This document shows, one piece after another, positions 7,970-16,030 of a stretch of DNA of 39,674 bases (positions are counted from its first letter, which is position 1; the number at the start of each line of letters is the position of its first letter). Origin of the DNA: a candidate division WWE3 bacterium (lineage in GTDB: Bacteria > Patescibacteriota > WWE3 > UBA101185 > UBA10185); contig JACPGI010000009.1 of the NCBI GenBank assembly GCA_016182565.1, positions 83,154 to 122,827 on the forward strand, written 5' to 3'. Both the position numbers and the translations under genes were made by a program. The notes below the pieces were generated by a model, which did not search any database, was not told the origin of the DNA, and was given only the letters and a program-made list of their open reading frames with translations.

Positions 7970-9886
7970 ATGCAATACACACAATTTACTACTGAGTCAG
8001 ATAAAAAAACACCAATTTTAAATATTCGTCCCGAACTTAAGAAAAAGCTCGGTATTGGTTCCCTTATTGTTTTAGGGGTGTTGGTTGCCCTTGTAATTTT
8101 TGGATTTTTTGTAGTTGTAAAACCAGCTTATTCTGTAATGGCAGTAATAAACGATATCAAAACTAACAACACAAACATGCAAAAAGCCTTGATTGATAGG
8201 GACATAGAAAAATTTAATACACTTCTTGACAAAACAAGTAAGGATTTAGATCGTTTAATTCAGGTTCGAAATGACAGCTATGGTTGGGCAAAAGCATTCC
8301 CTATGACAAAAGAATACTATGGGGATTTCGATCATTTTGTAGCTGCAGGAAAACATGCAGTAAACGCAGGTAAGCAGTTTGGGGTTTTGATAGTACCATT
8401 TGCAGACGCAACAGGATTTAAGACAGCAAAATTTAATGAGAATAGTTCTGGGCTTGCCGAAGCTTTTTCTGGTTGGATTGGAATTATGCCTCAGGTTGCT
8501 GAGAATATGGACGGAATAATCACAGATATTGCAGCAATTGGTGATGAGATGAAGAAGGTAAAAGCAGGTAAATACCCAGAATATATTATGGGACAGCCTG
8601 TAAGAAGTTTGATAATAAGTGCTCAGGGTGCTTTGTCGCAAGCTGATGATTATGGGCCTGACATCAAAAAAGCTCTCCAAATACTTCCGGGGCTTTTGGG
8701 AGTTGGTGGAACTGAAAAAAGATATGCCATCATAATGCAAAATGATAAAGAGATAAGAGCAACCGGAGGTTTTTGGACAAACTATGCCACATTTAAACTA
8801 AATAATGCCATGTTGACCTCAGACTTTTCGTCTAAAGATATGTATAGCATTGACTTTATTTTGAACGCAATTGATGCCTGGACAACTTTTCCAAAAGTGC
8901 CTCCAATGTACCAAAAGTACTTAAAAGTTGAACGTATGTTTGCAAGAGATGCAAATATTTCCCCAGATTTTCCAACAGCAATCGACCAATGGATGTATTT
9001 TTATAAGTTAGCTCAACAGACAGCTCCATTTGAAGTTAAGCCGGTTGATGGAATTGTTGCCATTGACACTCAGGTTATAAGTGAACTTCTTGCGGTAACT
9101 GGACCAGTTACAGTAAATGGTATTACCTTTAGTGAAGAAAATGTTGTATTGGAACTTGAAAAAATAGCCAGCTTGTCTTTGGCTGAACAGTCAAATAGAA
9201 AAAAGGTTTTGGGAGATCTTATGGAGGGGATGCTACAAAACGTATTTGACTCTAACAATAATCTTTGGCCAAAGCTTGTTGATAAGGGATTTGACTTGAT
9301 GCGAAGAAAGCACATTACAGCTTATTACTTTGATCCAGAAGCTCAGGCACTCCTTGAAAAGTACAATCTTGCAGGCCGTATTGTTGACCCCATTGAAGGA
9401 GACTATGCGTTTGTGACTCAGACAAACTTGGGTGGTGGTAAATCAAACCTTTTTGTCACAAAAGAAGTTACCCATACACTTACGAAACAAAATAACAAGT
9501 GGTTACATCAATTAGATCTTAAATACTCTTATCCAGTACCGGGTGAGAAGTATAACGGGCTTGTAACTCCTGCTCAGGATTGGATTAGATTATATGTACC
9601 AAAAGGTTCTGAGTTTGTAAGCTTGGATGGTTCACTTGACCCCAATGAAACGGCTGAAGAGCGAAATAAGACTATGTTTAGTGGTTTTATAAGGGTAGCA
9701 CCTGGTGAGGAAAAGACCATGACTTTCAAATACTATCTTCCCGATAGTGCTGTTAAAAATGGAACATATAATTTATACATTCAGAAACAAAGCGGAATTG
9801 ATAGTGAAATACACAATGTAGTAGTGAATGGGAAAAAGACTACTTACAAAGTCGATGCCGACAAGAAAGTGTCGGTAAAGCTGTAA
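7970..9886 (+). CDS. DUF4012 domain membrane-anchored extracellular protein
   Basis: A 638-residue protein with a short cytoplasmic N-terminus, one membrane helix (about residues 30-53, LGIGSLIVLGVLVALVIFGFFVVV) and a large outer part. The segment GTEKRYAIIMQNDKEIRATGGFW matches the DUF4012 family, common in Candidate Phyla Radiation bacteria and some actinobacteria, usually next to polysaccharide genes. The biochemical role of DUF4012 is not established. It begins 18 nt after the phosphoglycosyl transferase and ends the operon, so a role in attaching or shaping the glycan at the surface is a fair inference. The N-terminal part of the ectodomain (about 55-115) looks helical. Confidence 0.85.
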   Translation: MQYTQFTTESDKKTPILNIRPELKKKLGIGSLIVLGVLVALVIFGFFVVVKPAYSVMAVINDIKTNNTNMQKALIDRDIEKFNTLLDKTSKDLDRLIQVRNDSYGWAKAFPMTKEYYGDFDHFVAAGKHAVNAGKQFGVLIVPFADATGFKTAKFNENSSGLAEAFSGWIGIMPQVAENMDGIITDIAAIGDEMKKVKAGKYPEYIMGQPVRSLIISAQGALSQADDYGPDIKKALQILPGLLGVGGTEKRYAIIMQNDKEIRATGGFWTNYATFKLNNAMLTSDFSSKDMYSIDFILNAIDAWTTFPKVPPMYQKYLKVERMFARDANISPDFPTAIDQWMYFYKLAQQTAPFEVKPVDGIVAIDTQVISELLAVTGPVTVNGITFSEENVVLELEKIASLSLAEQSNRKKVLGDLMEGMLQNVFDSNNNLWPKLVDKGFDLMRRKHITAYYFDPEAQALLEKYNLAGRIVDPIEGDYAFVTQTNLGGGKSNLFVTKEVTHTLTKQNNKWLHQLDLKYSYPVPGEKYNGLVTPAQDWIRLYVPKGSEFVSLDGSLDPNETAEERNKTMFSGFIRVAPGEEKTMTFKYYLPDSAVKNGTYNLYIQKQSGIDSEIHNVVVNGKKTTYKVDADKKVSVKL

Positions 9887-9938
9887 GTGTGAGGATTCAA
9901 CTAGGACTTTAGATCTACTAAAAATTAATAAACTAAGT

Positions 9939-9972
9939 TTACAGCCACCTAAGAGGGTGGCTGTACTGTTTT
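9939..9972 (+). terminator. Intrinsic terminator of the polysaccharide operon
   Basis: ACAGCCACC (9941-9949) pairs with GGTGGCTGT around a short AAGAG-type loop, followed by T-rich sequence. It is the strongest hairpin of the region and lies between the DUF4012 gene and recO. Confidence 0.85.
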
Positions 9973-9977
9973 GGTGT

Positions 9978-9989
9978 TAAAATCTATCT
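9978..9989 (+). promoter_or_regulatory. Leaderless-type extended -10 box of recO
   Basis: TAAAAT (9978-9983), preceded by TGT (extended -10), ends 6 nt before the recO ATG at 9990. The predicted transcript starts at the start codon. Confidence 0.6.
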
Positions 9990-10721
9990 ATGCGCAGCTA
10001 CAATCTCACTGGAGTTGTTTTAAAATTTACAAACTTCAAAGATGCCGATAAAATTTACACAATTTTTACTCGTGAGAAGGGAAAAATTTCTGTACTTGCA
10101 AAAGGAGTCCGTAAAATCTCATCCAAAAGAGGTGGAGTTATGGATACACTAAATCACGTTTCTATAGGCATAGCCGAATCACCAAGTGGTTTTAAGATCC
10201 TAACTGAAGCCAAAAATCTAAGTTCTTTTCAAAATCTGAAGTCATCTCTTGATAACTCAATGCGAGGCTTTTATTTGGCCGAACTTATTTATAGGCTTAC
10301 AGAGGAAGAACATATAAACAACAAAGTTTTTGAACTCTTAGTAACAACATTGATAAAACTCGATCACCATCTAAATAATGAGATAAGCAGAATTAATGCG
10401 TTTGAGATAGCCCTGATGCAAGCCCTAGGCTATGAGATGTATCTTGATAAATGCGCAAAAACCAATAAACCATATAGAGTAGATTGGGAAGCAACTAAAT
10501 TTAGTCCAAGTTTAGGTGGACTTGTTTGTGACAGTCAAACACCCGGTGTTGTGATAGGAAAAAATACTGCCGAGTTATTATTTTCTTTGAAAACAAAAAA
10601 GACTATTCATAAAAGTTTGTTGGAGGATAGGACAGCTGTACTAGAGGCAGATAGGATGATAAAGCTTTTTATAGATGAGGTTATGGATGAGAAATTGAAA
10701 AGTACAAGGATTTTGCATTAG
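9990..10721 (+). CDS. recO: DNA repair protein RecO
   Basis: A 243-residue RecO, which loads RecA on SSB-coated single-stranded DNA together with RecR during gap repair. The N-terminal OB-fold is recognisable: YNLTGVVLKFTNFKDADKIYTIFTREKGKISVLAKGVRK. A helical C-terminal domain follows. Only remnants of the zinc-binding region seen in many RecO proteins remain (DKCAKTNKPY and GLVCDSQ), so metal binding is doubtful. It converges on dinB with a gap of 4 nt. No LexA-type repeat is seen at its promoter, consistent with recO generally not being an SOS gene. Confidence 0.9.
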   Translation: MRSYNLTGVVLKFTNFKDADKIYTIFTREKGKISVLAKGVRKISSKRGGVMDTLNHVSIGIAESPSGFKILTEAKNLSSFQNLKSSLDNSMRGFYLAELIYRLTEEEHINNKVFELLVTTLIKLDHHLNNEISRINAFEIALMQALGYEMYLDKCAKTNKPYRVDWEATKFSPSLGGLVCDSQTPGVVIGKNTAELLFSLKTKKTIHKSLLEDRTAVLEADRMIKLFIDEVMDEKLKSTRILH

Positions 10722-10725
10722 TGGC

Positions 10726-12054
10726 TTAATGTCGTAAAAAACTGCTTATCTTACCCTTTGTTTGATCGGCGTTTAAAGTGTTCGCCGGCATCAAGGTGAA
10801 ATCCCCAAATTTTTTGTTAATATTGTCCATGATACCATCCCTTTTTTCTTCTTTCTGATCTTCTACAAAAAGGGGTAGGGGAGTAAGAGACTTTAAAGTT
10901 AAGTTTGAAATAGTCACTCCAACAAGCCTCGTTTCTTTTTTCCAATTTTGTTTTCTAAATAGATTCTGCACAATTTCAAATATTTTTCTTGAACTATCAG
11001 TAGCTGGATTTATTGTTTTTCTTTCGAAACTTCCGTGAAAATTACTATCTCGCAAATATACACCAATAGTTTTTCCCACCATATGATGGTCACGTAATCT
11101 TTTTCCTACCATTTCTGAAAGTCTGTGGAGGTTATTTAGTAGGATGTTGGGATTTGCAGTATTTTTACTTAGAGTGTGTTGATGACCTATAGATTTGGGA
11201 AGTTCTTTATGTTCCACATGTAGGACTGGGGATGAATCTACCCCAAAACTTAAATTTTTCAAAAATACACTTTCTACATTACCAAACTCATCATAAAGTT
11301 TAGTGTAAGATGCATTTCTTAGTTGTTCTACGTTTGTGACACCAAGCTTATTTAACCTTTTTTCAATTTGTTTTCCAATACCACAAAAGTCTTTTAAAGG
11401 TGAATTTAGGAGCACAGATTCGAAATTGTCTTTTGTGATTATATAAAAGCCGTTTGGTTTGTTTATGTCGGAAGTAAGTTTTGCTAAAAGTTTATTTGGT
11501 CCTACCCCTATGGAACAAGTGATGTATGAACCAAAATTTTCAAAAATGTCTTTTTTGAGTTTAAAGATGGTTTCTTCTATGGTGCCAAAAAATGTAATGG
11601 TACTTGTCATGTCTAAAAATGCCTCATCAATGCTAAAGGGTTCTATAAGATCTGTATATTTTTGAAATATTCCAATACTTTTTTCATGGATATATTGATA
11701 TTTTGAAAAATCACCCTTAACTGTAATTATTTGAGGACAAATTTCCTTGGCTTTAAAAACAGGCATTGCTGTTTTAACCCCTAATTTCTTTGCTTCTCTT
11801 GAAGCGGCACAAATAACCCCTCTTGAGAGTGAACTTCCGGTGACACCAATTGGTTTACCTCTTAACTCGGGGTGATACTGCTGTTCAACTGATGCAAAGA
11901 ATGAGTCGTAATCAACGTGAAAAATTATGCGGGTGGTTTTTGAGGGTTTGTCGTTTGTTTTGAAGGTGTTTGGTTGGGGAACTGTTTTTTGATTTGTTGA
12001 GAGTGTTTGGTTAGTTTCTATGTGAGTTGACTGGGGTTTACTGATACTAAACAT
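10726..12054 (-). CDS. dinB: Y-family DNA polymerase IV (DinB)
   Basis: A 442-residue translesion polymerase. The palm begins at IIFHVDYDSFFASVEQQ with the catalytic Asp, and the second acidic motif is SIDEAFLDMT. IGVGPNKLLAKLTSDINKPNG and the CGIGKQIEKRLNKLG helix-hairpin-helix segment are typical, followed by the little-finger domain. I chose the ATG at 12054 because TATATT (12066-12061 on this strand) ends exactly 6 nt upstream; the longer frame up to 12261 would run through the promoter. An extra N-terminal stretch of about 45 residues rich in Thr, Gln and Lys precedes the polymerase and is unusual. A CGAA-N7-CGAA repeat sits directly upstream of the -10 box, suggesting SOS control. Confidence 0.92.
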   Translation of the reverse strand: MFSISKPQSTHIETNQTLSTNQKTVPQPNTFKTNDKPSKTTRIIFHVDYDSFFASVEQQYHPELRGKPIGVTGSSLSRGVICAASREAKKLGVKTAMPVFKAKEICPQIITVKGDFSKYQYIHEKSIGIFQKYTDLIEPFSIDEAFLDMTSTITFFGTIEETIFKLKKDIFENFGSYITCSIGVGPNKLLAKLTSDINKPNGFYIITKDNFESVLLNSPLKDFCGIGKQIEKRLNKLGVTNVEQLRNASYTKLYDEFGNVESVFLKNLSFGVDSSPVLHVEHKELPKSIGHQHTLSKNTANPNILLNNLHRLSEMVGKRLRDHHMVGKTIGVYLRDSNFHGSFERKTINPATDSSRKIFEIVQNLFRKQNWKKETRLVGVTISNLTLKSLTPLPLFVEDQKEEKRDGIMDNINKKFGDFTLMPANTLNADQTKGKISSFLRH

Positions 12055-12060
12055 ATTATT

Positions 12061-12084
12061 AATATATACCGAAGATAATACGAA
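12061..12084 (-). promoter_or_regulatory. dinB promoter with candidate LexA operator
   Basis: On the + strand 12070-12084 reads CGAAGATAATACGAA: two CGAA elements with period 11. Reading toward dinB it is TTCG-N7-TTCG, ending 3 nt before the -10 box TATATT (12066-12061). The ATG follows 6 nt after the -10 box. The same repeat occurs at lexA and uvrB and, with one mismatch, at uvrA. Confidence 0.6.
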
Positions 12085-12093
12085 GTAAAAGAT

Positions 12094-12172
12094 TTGCTTT
12101 TGATAGTGCTGAGGTTTAATATGGCAGGAAATACAAAAAGGGTCGTGCCACACAGGTACCACCCTTTTTTTG
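12094..12172 (+). ncRNA. Possible very short RNA ending in an intrinsic terminator, upstream of glyS
   Basis: TTGCTT (12094-12099) and TAATAT (12117-12122) are 17 nt apart and would start a transcript near 12129. A strong hairpin follows: AAAAAGGGT (12135-12143) pairs with ACCCTTTTT (12161-12169), with an inner GTGCC/GGTAC-type stem and then T residues. No + strand gene precedes it closely, so the terminator has no obvious client unless a short RNA of about 40 nt is made. It could instead shield glyS and dinB from each other. Low certainty. Confidence 0.3.
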
Positions 12173-12187
12173 TTTCTTATGGTGTTA

Positions 12188-12199
12188 TATACTCTCCCT
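12188..12199 (+). promoter_or_regulatory. Leaderless-type -10 box of glyS
   Basis: TATACT (12188-12193) ends 6 nt before the ATG at 12200. The -35 region falls in the T tract of the preceding hairpin and is not convincing. Confidence 0.55.
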
Positions 12200-13627
12200 A
12201 TGGATTCAAGCAAAACTATAATTTCAGATATGCCAGAACAAAAAACCAAAGAAACTTCCAAAGATACAACTCACACAACCATGCAAAAAATAGTAAGCCT
12301 TGCTAAACGTCGAGGGTTTGTTTTTTCAGGCTCTGAAATATACGGGGGACTAGCTAACACTTATGATATGGGGCCACTTGGCGTTGAGATGCTTAGAAAT
12401 ATCACAAATTCTTGGTGGCAAACTTTTGTTACCCAGCGAGACGATATATATGGACTCGACTCAAGTATTTTAATGTCTCCAAAAGTGTGGGAAGCTTCGG
12501 GGCACACCGCAAATTTCACCGATGTTTTAATTGACTGCAAATCTTGTAAAACCAGGACAAGAGCCGATCATCTAATTGAGGATTTTTTACCTGAGACAAA
12601 AGTTGAGGGTCTTTCTTTGGAAGAGCTTGAAAAATTGATAACTATTAATAAAATACCATGCCCAAAGTGCAAAGAATTTAACTGGACTTCCCCAAGAAAA
12701 TTTAATTTATTATTTGAAACTTCAGTCGGTATCGTAGAAGAAAGCCAGTCCCAAGTATATCTTCGAGGTGAGATAGCACAGGGTATGTTTGTAAACTTCA
12801 AGAATGTTTTGGATACAATGCGTCCTAAACTTCCTTTTGGTATAGCACAGTCCGGTAAAGCTTTTCGAAACGAAATTACACTTGGAAATTTTATATTTAG
12901 AACTTTGGAGTTTAATCTTGCTGAGTTTGAATATTTTTTGGATCCAAGACTTGGTGACTGGGAAAAAGTTTTTGAGTATTGGAAGTTGCAGATGAAACAA
13001 TGGATTGTTTCGCTTGGAATTTCTGAAGAAAAACTTAGATGGCGAACACATACCGATGCGGAAAGATCTCATTATTCTACGCGTACCGAAGATCTTGATT
13101 TTGACTACCCGGTTGGCTTCAAAGAAATGTTTGGGCTAGCATATCGCACTGATTATGATCTTAAAAATCACATGGAGAAATCAGGGGAAGATTTACGCTA
13201 CATAGATCAGAATACCGGCGAAAAAATTATGCCACATGTAGTTGAGCCTACATTTGGTATTAATAGGGTATTTTTGGCTTTACTATGTGATGGTTACTAT
13301 GAGGATGGTGAAAGAGTTGTATTGAAATTAAATCCTAAAATAGCTCCATTTAGAGTTGCAGTTTTTCCGCTTGTAAAAAATAAAGAGGATATTGTAGAAA
13401 AAGCTAAAGAAGTGTTTCAGCTGCTTAAGAAAACTACTGGCTTTAATATTGCATGGGATGATAGGGGGAACATTGGTAAAAGGTATCTAAGTCAAGATGA
13501 GATTGGGACTCCATATTGTGTAACTATTGACTACCAGACTCTAGAAGACGGTACCGTGACAGTAAGAGACAGAGACACTACTGAGCAGAGAAGAATAAAA
13601 ATAGAAGAAATTTCAGATTCGTTATAA
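12200..13627 (+). CDS. glyS: Glycyl-tRNA synthetase (dimeric class II type)
   Basis: A 475-residue enzyme charging tRNA-Gly with glycine, of the alpha2 type used by archaea, eukaryotes, Gram-positives and CPR bacteria. Visible features: RRGFVFSGSEIYGGLANTYDMGPLG at the N-terminus, a Cys-rich insertion (CKSC and CPKC) likely to bind zinc, class II motif 2 in GKAFRNEI...LEFNLAEFEYF, motif 3 in PHVVEPTFGINRVFLALL, and a C-terminal anticodon-binding domain (IAPFRVAVFPLV). The ATG at 12200 is supported by the adjacent -10 box. About 28 residues at the N-terminus are polar and Thr/Lys-rich, as in the neighbouring dinB. Confidence 0.93.
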   Translation: MDSSKTIISDMPEQKTKETSKDTTHTTMQKIVSLAKRRGFVFSGSEIYGGLANTYDMGPLGVEMLRNITNSWWQTFVTQRDDIYGLDSSILMSPKVWEASGHTANFTDVLIDCKSCKTRTRADHLIEDFLPETKVEGLSLEELEKLITINKIPCPKCKEFNWTSPRKFNLLFETSVGIVEESQSQVYLRGEIAQGMFVNFKNVLDTMRPKLPFGIAQSGKAFRNEITLGNFIFRTLEFNLAEFEYFLDPRLGDWEKVFEYWKLQMKQWIVSLGISEEKLRWRTHTDAERSHYSTRTEDLDFDYPVGFKEMFGLAYRTDYDLKNHMEKSGEDLRYIDQNTGEKIMPHVVEPTFGINRVFLALLCDGYYEDGERVVLKLNPKIAPFRVAVFPLVKNKEDIVEKAKEVFQLLKKTTGFNIAWDDRGNIGKRYLSQDEIGTPYCVTIDYQTLEDGTVTVRDRDTTEQRRIKIEEISDSL

Positions 13628-13631
13628 TAAG

Positions 13632-13670
13632 CAATATCCCCCAACAAGTTACTAGGTTGAGGGACATATG
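13632..13670. terminator. Hairpin between glyS and a convergent orphan gene
   Basis: ATATCCCCCAAC pairs with GTTGAGGGACATAT around AAGTTACTAG (about 13634-13668), then TGTGTTTT. It lies just after the glyS stop and overlaps the last codons of the orphan gene on the other strand, so it probably serves both convergent units. Confidence 0.65.
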
Positions 13671-13849
13671 TGTTTTGATCTCCAATCCTTTGCCTTATCT
13701 GTGACAGCCTTTGCAACTGCATTTGCTATACGCTGCTTCTTTTTGCACTTTTTACATCGTACCGATGCTTCCCATTTCTTGTTCTCTGGATTAAACAGGG
13801 GGTCAGTGATTGTAAAATACATACTTAGGTAGAATTGTCCGTGATTCAT
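13652..13849 (-). CDS. Orphan small protein, 65 aa, possible zinc-binding
   Basis: Not recognised. A 65-residue basic protein. The N-terminal half (MNHGQFYLSMYFTITDPLFNP) is followed by VRCKKCKKKQRIANAVAKAVTDKAKDW and a final HICPST. The pair CxxC plus a late His-x-Cys could bind one metal ion. The Shine-Dalgarno match (GACGAG) is weaker than for the other orphan genes. TAGAAT about 15 nt upstream can serve as a -10 box; the matching -35 would lie inside a hairpin at 13869-13902. A real gene is likely but unproven. Confidence 0.45.
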   Translation of the reverse strand: MNHGQFYLSMYFTITDPLFNPENKKWEASVRCKKCKKKQRIANAVAKAVTDKAKDWRSKHICPST

Positions 13850-13868
13850 TTTGACTCGTCTGAGATTC

Positions 13869-13902
13869 TAAACCCTCTGTTTTTATGTGAACAGGGGGTT
13901 TA
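13869..13902. terminator. Hairpin between the two minus-strand orphan genes
   Basis: TAAACCCTCTGTT (869-881) pairs with AACAGGGGGTTTA (890-902), 13 positions with one mismatch, loop TTTATGTG. A T-rich run follows only on the + strand. On the minus strand it lies 20 nt before the ATG of the 65-aa gene and overlaps its likely promoter, so it may end the membrane-protein transcript, or influence the next gene. Confidence 0.55.
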
Positions 13903-13947
13903 TTTGTTCCGTGTTTGTTGGACATTTATTTCCGATCAGCGGGTAGG

Positions 13948-14436
13948 TTAGAAATCAAATTCCACTGCAAACTTGCCCGCCACAACAAAGACCCACATGC
14001 ATAGGACGCGGATTATGTATAGTGTTATAGCGATTACTATAGCCAGGATTAAGTGGACCAAGTCGTTATTGGGAAGTAATAATCCATTTTCCCATTCGGC
14101 CATAGCAACAATCCAAGCTTGAATTACACCCCCCACCATATACAGCTTAAATAGTGGTAGATGAATTCCCCGGTCAAAACTTTGTTTTGGCATCAGGGCT
14201 ATAACAATCGCAAGGGCCTCCATACTTGTGAAGCCAATTACTACACTTGACACATTTTGACTTCCCCCAATCAAACTTAATAGCCAAGGTGTATGGTTCA
14301 GGCCAAAATATGTTCCGCCCGCATTAAATAGGATAGCACACCCCATACCTATGATTACTGTAGACCAGAAGGCACCGCGGTAATTCCCTCCAGCCAGTCT
14401 TTGTACCAAGTTTTTGGCATCTTGATATGTTTTCAT
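13948..14436 (-). CDS. Orphan membrane protein, 162 aa, four predicted helices
   Basis: No family recognised. The start at 14436 is set by AAAGGAG about 10 nt upstream; an in-frame ATG at 14496 would produce an extra Ile/Phe-rich stretch and is less likely. The protein begins with a short polar segment (MKTYQDAKNLVQRLAGGN) and then has four hydrophobic helices: about 21-38, 53-80, 88-110 and 123-155. Loops contain NHTPWLLSLIGGSQN and PKQSFDRGIHLP. It has a promoter at 14499-14527 with a leader of about 55 nt. It is the largest of the orphan genes with a Shine-Dalgarno site. Confidence 0.65.
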   Translation of the reverse strand: MKTYQDAKNLVQRLAGGNYRGAFWSTVIIGMGCAILFNAGGTYFGLNHTPWLLSLIGGSQNVSSVVIGFTSMEALAIVIALMPKQSFDRGIHLPLFKLYMVGGVIQAWIVAMAEWENGLLLPNNDLVHLILAIVIAITLYIIRVLCMWVFVVAGKFAVEFDF

Positions 14437-14498
14437 GATTTCTTCTCCTTTGGTCTGGTGAATGAAAAAGATTTTTATATTTGAACTGGTTTTCATCG

Positions 14499-14527
14499 AT
14501 TCTATTATTTTACTTTACCTATAGCAA
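14499..14527 (-). promoter_or_regulatory. Promoter of the orphan membrane protein gene
   Basis: On the minus strand TTGCTA (14527-14522) and TAGAAT (14504-14499) are separated by 17 nt. Transcription would start near 14492, upstream of the AAAGGAG site and ATG at 14436. Confidence 0.55.
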
Positions 14528-14586
14528 TGCTTTGTTTTTACTTATTTTATTGTCACAACAATGTTTCGGGTTTAATTTGTATTGAC

Positions 14587-14633
14587 TATGGACTTGAAAT
14601 GTCACAATATGGATACAATATGGTGAGGAATGG
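14587..14633 (+). promoter_or_regulatory. Probable MraZ boxes upstream of mraZ
   Basis: The core TGG of a (T/A)ATGG element recurs at 14589, 14610, 14621 and 14631, that is with spacings 21, 11 and 10, all on one helical face. The last two copies read ATGGTGA. MraZ proteins are known to bind tandem repeats of about 10 bp upstream of their own gene, so this array is likely the autoregulatory site of the division operon. Confidence 0.6.
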
Positions 14634-14678
14634 TGAATAACTGCCCATTCACTGTTTCTTACCATACTAAGGATTTGT

Positions 14679-15098
14679 ATGAAGATGTTTCTTGGGGAAT
14701 ATTCCCCAAATATCACACCAGGCTCTCGTATAGCTCTGCCCAAGAAACTTCGAGATCAAATAACAGGGGAATCTGTTGTACTATCACGCGGTTTTGATAG
14801 ATGTATCTTTGTTTATGATGCGAACGACTGGGGTGAAAAAGCTCAAAGGCAAATTGAAAATTCAAAAATAGATTCTAGGGGTGAGTTAAAGACTAAAGAT
14901 CTCGAGAGATATCTTTATACGTCTGCCTGTGATGCTTCAATAGATGATCAAGGAAGGATTGTTATACCAGGTAATTTACTTAGTTCATCTGGAATAACAA
15001 AAAGAACTGCAATTATTGGAGTAGGGGATCACATTGAAGTTTGGGACTTTGATACGTGGAAAAAGTATTCAAAGGAAATTTCAGGACAACTTCAATGA
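14679..15098 (+). CDS. mraZ: Transcriptional regulator MraZ
   Basis: A 139-residue MraZ, the DNA-binding regulator at the head of division and cell-wall clusters. Two AbrB/SpoVT-like halves are seen: FLGEYSPNITPGSRIALPKKLRDQI at the start, and SACDASIDDQGRIVIPGNLL in the middle, the latter with the intact DxxGR motif; in the first half that motif is eroded to TPGSR. MraZ forms ring-shaped oligomers on repeated boxes, and a repeat array is present upstream. CATACT at 14663-14668 lies 10 nt before the ATG. The stop overlaps the rsmH start by ATGA. Confidence 0.93.
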   Translation: MKMFLGEYSPNITPGSRIALPKKLRDQITGESVVLSRGFDRCIFVYDANDWGEKAQRQIENSKIDSRGELKTKDLERYLYTSACDASIDDQGRIVIPGNLLSSSGITKRTAIIGVGDHIEVWDFDTWKKYSKEISGQLQ

Positions 15099-15976
15099 TT
15101 CATCATGAACCAGTTTTACTAAATGAGGTACTAGAGGCGCTTCAAGTAAAAAAGGATGGATTATACATTGATTGCACTTTGGGTGATGGGGGACACACTT
15201 TAAAAATTTTAGAGTTAGGTGGGAAAGTTCTTGGATTTGATCTTGATGATGGTTCATTGGATAGAGCCACAAAAAGAATCAAACAAGCCTTAGATGGAAA
15301 GTATTTTGACAATTTAATAGTAATGAAAGCAAATTTTTGTGATCTTGAAAAAGTCGCCTTAGAAAACAGTTTTGGAAAAGTTGATGGCATACTGTTGGAT
15401 CTTGGTTATAGTTCTACTCAACTTGAGGATTTGGAAGTAGGCCTTAGTTTTATGAAAGATCAGCCTCTTGATATGCGTATTGATAAAACTCTTGGAGTAA
15501 CAGCGGCGGATCTTATAAATGCATTAGGTCAAAGGGAGCTTGAAAAACTTTTTTTTGAGTTTGGGGAGGAGTCACAAGGAAAAAGATTTGCAAAGGCCAT
15601 CATTGAAGCTCGTGGTTTGAAGAAATTTGTAACTACTAAAGACCTTGTTGAGTTAATAGTTAAGATTTCTCCAGTTCGCGATCGAATTCATCCTGCAACC
15701 AAAGTGTTTCAGGCTCTAAGAATTGCTGTGAACATGGAACTTGAAAATTCGAAATCCGCACTGCCTCAGGCTGCACATTTGTTACTGCCTGGTGGGCGAA
15801 TGGCTGTAATAAGTTTTCATTCGCTTGAAGATCGAATCGTCAAACAATTCGGAAGTGTGCAGCTTGATTTAAAGCTTCTTGGTAGAAAGCCAACCGAAGC
15901 AACCGAAGAGGAGGTTAGATTAAATCCAAGGTCACGAAGTGCCAAGATGCGGGTTTTTGAAAAATCAAGTGCTTAG
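15095..15976 (+). CDS. rsmH: 16S rRNA (cytosine(1402)-N4)-methyltransferase RsmH
   Basis: A 293-residue methyltransferase modifying C1402 of 16S rRNA in the decoding centre. The start MIHHEPVLLNEVLEAL is the family's standard N-terminus, so the ATG at 15095 is right; it overlaps the mraZ stop. The SAM-binding fold is seen in YIDCTLGDGGHT and VLGFDLDDGSLDRA, and later the signature blocks DGILLDLGYSSTQLE, PLDMRID, RIAVNMELENS and GGRMAVISFHSLEDRIVK. Length is normal. Its place after mraZ is the classic dcw order. Confidence 0.95.
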   Translation: MIHHEPVLLNEVLEALQVKKDGLYIDCTLGDGGHTLKILELGGKVLGFDLDDGSLDRATKRIKQALDGKYFDNLIVMKANFCDLEKVALENSFGKVDGILLDLGYSSTQLEDLEVGLSFMKDQPLDMRIDKTLGVTAADLINALGQRELEKLFFEFGEESQGKRFAKAIIEARGLKKFVTTKDLVELIVKISPVRDRIHPATKVFQALRIAVNMELENSKSALPQAAHLLLPGGRMAVISFHSLEDRIVKQFGSVQLDLKLLGRKPTEATEEEVRLNPRSRSAKMRVFEKSSA

Positions 15977-16030
15977 TGTTTGAGTGCAAGTAGTTATGGG
16001 ATTTTAAGAACTAAAATCTAACTTGAATTT

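Noticed and set aside
8255..8740. 161-aa minus-strand frame inside the DUF4012 gene
   Set aside because: Cys- and Ser-rich composition typical of a reverse reading of a coding gene; no ribosome site or promoter.
12055..12261. Longer N-terminal start for dinB reaching to 12261
   Set aside because: It would run through the -10 box, the CGAA repeat and the terminator hairpin; the extra residues look unlike a polymerase N-terminus.
14551..14607. TGTCACAA occurring twice (14551 and 14600)
   Set aside because: Two copies 49 nt apart between divergent genes might be a regulator site, but two 8-mers in AT-rich sequence are too weak to claim.
14519..14743. 74-aa minus-strand frame over the mraZ promoter
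   Set aside because: It lies across the MraZ repeats and the mraZ start, has no ribosome site, and shows no protein-like pattern.
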